A stretch of DNA of 64,000 nucleotides from Stenopsyche tienmushanensis (lineage: Eukaryota; Arthropoda; Insecta; Trichoptera; Stenopsychidae). Where the stretch lies: contig WACJ01000251.1 in the NCBI GenBank assembly GCA_008973525.1, forward strand, positions 186,001 to 250,000, given 5' to 3'. Each line of letters starts with the position of its first letter. Position 1 is the stretch's first letter. Below are positions 60,080 to 64,000 of this stretch, in pieces. The notes beneath the pieces were generated by a model. The model had not been told where the DNA came from, searched no databases, and worked only from the letters and a program-made list of their open reading frames with translations. The position numbers and the translations under genes were made by a program.

Positions 60080-60939
60080 CTGCGGAAGAGAGAAAAAAAT
60101 AAATCAATATCAATTTCCAAATAAAATAAAACAGCCCCAAATAGAGCATCGGAGACATGTCGATATCAATGACATATTTATTTGAAGACTTTCTTTGTGA
60201 CTTTCTTCGTCAATATCTATTCAATATTAGCTCCTTTCTGGTATAAGTCATTTCCTTCACTTATTTTTTAAAAGTCGATCGTTTTGATGTTCTCGGTTTA
60301 TATTTGAGCATCCATGTGGAATAAAAATCCATGTGGAAAAAAAACATACTAAACGCATAGACGCTATAGACGTGATGAATGTAAACCTTCAGTAGGAATT
60401 AATGAACATTGAAAAGGATGTAGTACTGCAGTGGGTTGCATTTGGTTTCATTATAATGACATGGAATAAGATCATTTACAAATTAATAAATATTTATTAT
60501 ACTAAATTATTGAATGATGTTTAATTATACGTCAATGTTTCGACAAGGCATAGTTTCCCTATTTAATAACTGATTTTCCTCGAATCTGCATTTTTATTAT
60601 ATTATTTTAAAGAAGATCACAAATCAAAATAAAAATAACAGCCTGACAAGGGTCTTTGCTTAATTTTGAGTTGGTAAAGTTTTAAATTAATGTTTTAGCA
60701 TTTTGTCTTGTCAAACTTTGTGATAGACGTAGTCGATCTTATTTAAAACGAATAGGCGAAGCGTTAAACAGATACAAATGCGAAAGCAATTAAATTTCTT
60801 ATATTACTGACAGCGCAGAGTATTATTTCAAATTTGGCTTCCAAAATATATCTTGGATTATATTTTTTGATCTAAGTGACAAGGGATTCTTTTGACATTT
60901 TTAATTGTGTATACAAGATACTGGTGAAGATTTTTCTGG

Positions 60940-61350
60940 GAATAAAGGACTTTTGGGTGATTATTTTCCATTATCTTCCACAAATGCTTGAATTAAGATA
61001 ATATAATTTGGATAGAAATTTTTATACAGTAGTGAATCAATGAGTAGTAATATTTTAGCGATTGTTGCAAATCAGTCATTTATATTCTAGTCTCATTTAT
61101 CTATTTTTTAAGAAGCAGAAAATCAGGCCTAATCTGGATCGAGACGATAGATCAGAAATACTGATATCTGAATATAAAGAAAACCTTTATATTAGGACAT
61201 GCTACATGAATAATTTGGGTTAGTCAAAGATCGATCGTGATTGAGAAAAGTTCTGTGCAATAATTTACAAGTTTGATTATTTGAAATTGACAAACGTACT
61301 ATAGTCTTCAATTTCCTTTAAATATGGAGTTATTGTTGCTACTTTTTAAT
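60940..61350 (+). repeat. Composite dispersed repeat, copy 5
   Basis: Contains GATTATTTTCCATTATCTTC, CACAAATGCTTGAATTAAGA, GGATCGAGACGATAGATCAG and GTGCAATAATTTACAAGTTT. These occur in the same order as in copy 1 (5.6-6.13 kb), to which it aligns end to end. Confidence 0.5.
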
Positions 61351-61753
61351 TATCTTCTATGAATTTCAAAATGATGGCGCCAACAAAAGATTTCCACTTA
61401 CTTTTTTTCTATGATTGAGCCAATGGAGATTATTTTGACGCTTTAATTCTCACCTATGAATTACGAACGTTCATGTGCTATGACTTAATAATAAGGTACA
61501 AAAGCTAACCCATTATATTAATACTTGATCATTAAAAATATGTTGTTTTTTATATTGGTATGATTTAAAAAATAAAGATTAAATCTGAAAAGGGGAAAAA
61601 TCATTTCATGCAATAAATTTGCTTATTGTATATTTTTTAATCCCATTTTTTTTATTGTTGTGGTAAAATTGATTAGTCATGCTACTTATACGGATAACAT
61701 AAATCGGCGAAATCGCCCTGGTAATGCTCGATAAAAGCCTTGTTAGAATCGCT

Positions 61754-61776
61754 TTCCCGCGTATCGCACGCGGGAA
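61754..61776. other. Short perfect hairpin
   Basis: TTCCCGCGT and ACGCGGGAA form a 9-bp perfect stem around the 5-base loop ATCGC. It lies inside a GC-richer patch of otherwise AT-rich DNA. No RNA gene is recognised around it. Confidence 0.3.
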
Positions 61777-62387
61777 TCGATTAAAAAACACAAATTAACG
61801 GACGCGTTTACCGCAGTGTCATGCAGGACCGCTGAAGGTCGTCGCCTTCTTGGACTTTCAGCTGAAACACTTTCAGACAAAGATTAAAAATGTATATACA
61901 TAACTTTGGCACCTCGGAAAGAAATGCGCCTTATCGTGCCAACGCTGTGGAACGAAGCTGGCAACATTTATACCGTCAAGAATTAAGTGTCACGCAACTC
62001 CAACAATTTATGTTTGTACTTAAAATGCGAAACTATTACCTTCTAATCTGTTCAGACGTTGTGTGTAAATAAAAAAAAATGCCCTTGATGTATGAGACTT
62101 AATCCTTTCTTTCAGCCCAGTCCGTGTGTGAAAAAGAATTACTAATTACACGCGATGTGCTACCAAAATAATAATTAATATGGCAAAATGAACGTTTTAA
62201 TGTAATGAACACTTAATATTTTTGACGTTTCATCGATAACTGTAAGGGTTCCCAAATTATGCCCCGCGAGGGCAAATACATCCGTCACAAAGCGTTGGAA
62301 TAATTAAAAGAATGCGTGAGACTGGTGCGGTAAAAGTGAAACTTCTTAGTTTTTAGGAAATTGTTAGCTTAGAGATGTGACTGTGCG

Positions 62388-62548
62388 TTGTGTAATATAT
62401 AATAAAATAAGCTAGCTATTGATGTAGTAGTTTCTTTATGCTAGGTATAGAAGAGGTTCTGCGCATGCGCGTAGCGTCCCTATGCTGTATGTGATGGATA
62501 CGAACACAATAAATAATAGAAACAATTATCCTTCTCTTTCCAGTTCCG
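62388..62548 (-). repeat. Four-copy short interspersed repeat, copy D
   Basis: On the - strand reads CTGGAAAGAGAAGGATAATT, CATCACATACAGCATAGGGA, GACGCTACGCGCATGCGC, CTAGCATAAAGAAACTACTA and then TTTTATTATATATTACACAA. On its left flank (+ strand, 62,328-62,350) GTAAAAGTGAAACTTCTTAG resembles the start of another copy in opposite orientation. Confidence 0.65.
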
Positions 62549-62711
62549 TTCAAGTCCATGGGCGCGCCTAGGAGTTTGGCTGCCCATGTGCAAATATAAA
62601 TTAGCTGCCCCAGTTTTTCTATGAAATGAATAAAACTTTTTTATTTGAATGTAAAATGCCCTTGAATCTGCAAGTTGCTTATGTGTTGAATTTGTTTTGC
62701 GAGATGTTTAA

Positions 62712-62748
62712 CGGATGCACCATGTTGGCGCATATTGATCTGATGGTT
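62712..62748 (+). repeat. Two-copy repeat fragment
   Basis: GCACCATGTTGGCGCATATT matches the block at 14,797-14,832. As there, a member of the four-copy repeat family lies nearby. Confidence 0.45.
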
Positions 62749-64000
62749 GTTAAGGTATATAATACCTTTAACAACCACAAAATTCATCAAATTCAACAAT
62801 TACAAAAATCATCTACGTGTGTACGCGTGTTATATTAAGCCACGCTTCTATCTTGTTGGGCCTAAAAGTGATTTTTTTAATGCAAAAAGTATTAAATATA
62901 GAATGTTGATTTTAGTGTGTTGATTAGGCGATCTTTATTGAACATAAAAACATGATAAATTTGATAAAGTATGATGGTTGGAGTGGGAGGAGCCACGTAT
63001 GACGGTGCGCGAGCGATGACATTCCTCACCATGGAAGTCCTAAGTCATGCACAGCTGAATTGCAGCAAAAAAATTAAAGTTATTTTTACTTTGTATAATA
63101 TTATGTATAGTTTAGACTACAATCAAGAAGAAATAGTTGGAAAATAAAAAAAATAATGAGCGATTGAAAAAAAGTTTGTGTTTTTACCAACATTTTTTGT
63201 AGTTTTTTGTTCATTAAATAAACACTTTTAAATATTTTTGGATAATTGTAGTCTATATGATGAAAACATTTATTATACATATGCCTGCCAAATTTCATAA
63301 AGAATGCTCATCTAGGGCGTGTGAGAGCACTTCCATGAGCTTGGAAATACATAGTAGTTTGGAGAAAAATGCGTTTAAAGTTAAAGAGATAAACGAAAAA
63401 AAATATGAACCAACAAAGTAGAAACGTCCCTTAACAACTAAACATAACGATTTCAATGCCATCAATTTCGGAATTCAAAATGAAGATAGGAGCATATAAA
63501 AATGTGGGAGTACGGTGTCACATTCCATCATACATTTATAGATTTGCAATTTGTTGCCCCTTAATATAATATCTTTGATCCAGCTCATGGATTAAATAGT
63601 ATCAATGAAATGCTTTCATCATCACAGTCAACTGAAAATTCTTGCTGAGAAAGATGATAATCGGTCGCCCTCTGGATTGTAAAACTACTGTTAATGGAAA
63701 TTATTTACCTGCTACGTAAATATAGTCTTGAAACTATGATGTTATATATATATATATTTTTTTTTTTTTTGCATAGTATAATATTTTTAGGAGGAGACCA
63801 AACGTCCGCCCCTCATAATGAACTTAAATCGGTCGCCCTTGTGCGATGCACATTTTGTCCATATGACAGACGCGCCCCTGTTAAAGCCAATTTGAAATAT
63901 TTGCTATGGAAACGATATAGATTTTATCCCTTTATGCTATTTCGGACACGCTGATCTACCCATGGACACAGTACAACTGTAATAAATATAACAGTGCAAT

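Larger units (their letters stand above)
60080..64000. other. KCNQ upstream intron or flank, no exon found
   Basis: I looked on the - strand for the expected pre-S1 exon (family pattern RxYNFLERPxGWK) and did not find it. The KCNQ 5' end is therefore beyond 64,000 or too divergent to see. The segment at 61,730-61,870 is GC-richer, and the repeats listed separately lie within. Confidence 0.5.

Overview
This window is nuclear DNA from an insect-like arthropod. It is AT-rich, has spliced genes with short (about 75-100 nt) and long (0.9-2.5 kb) introns, and holds decayed copies of typical insect DNA transposons (mariner, piggyBac, hAT, pogo/Tigger-like). I cannot place the order or species from sequence alone.

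Only two protein-coding genes are supported. (1) On the + strand at 40.96-43.22 kb is a gene for a probable nuclear protein of about 680-725 residues. It has an AT-hook-like basic patch, SUMO-type VKTE and IKQE sites, a CtBP-like PLNLC motif, and several basic nuclear-localisation-like clusters. I do not recognise the family. Its reading frame stops at 43,076, but a further 51 codons that look genuinely coding follow in the next frame, up to 43,224. (2) On the - strand from 60,079 down to 50,713 are eleven exons of a KCNQ (Kv7) voltage-gated potassium channel. They cover S1 through S6, the calmodulin-binding helices A and B, the C-terminal coiled coil and the stop codon. The N-terminal exons are not in the window. 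One KCNQ exon (51,584-51,744) enters in one frame and must leave in another, so it too carries one surplus base. The two genes converge tail to tail across about 7.5 kb in which I see no gene.

The left 37 kb (1-37,000) is gene-poor and repeat-rich. It holds a piggyBac transposase fossil (6.7-7.56 kb), a piggyBac-type MITE with TTAA duplications (10.34-10.62 kb), an internally deleted mariner with both terminal repeats (10.63-11.09 kb), two more mariner transposase fossils (17.1-18.0 and 20.2-20.6 kb), and three members of a family with long inverted repeats that carries Tc1/mariner-type SPDLTP transposase remains (2.65, 27.3 and 31.4 kb). It also has a LINE remnant (35.2 kb), a hAT C-terminal fossil (36.56 kb) and several unnamed dispersed repeat families. 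A CpG-rich block at 37.13-37.9 kb is the best candidate promoter or 5' exon region for the + strand gene. The rest is AT-rich intergenic or intronic sequence.

I see no CRISPR array, operon, tRNA gene, rRNA gene or virus-like gene cluster. The observations most worth following are the two one-base reading-frame breaks, the uncharacterised nuclear protein with its out-of-frame tail, and the well-bounded MITEs with intact target-site duplications.
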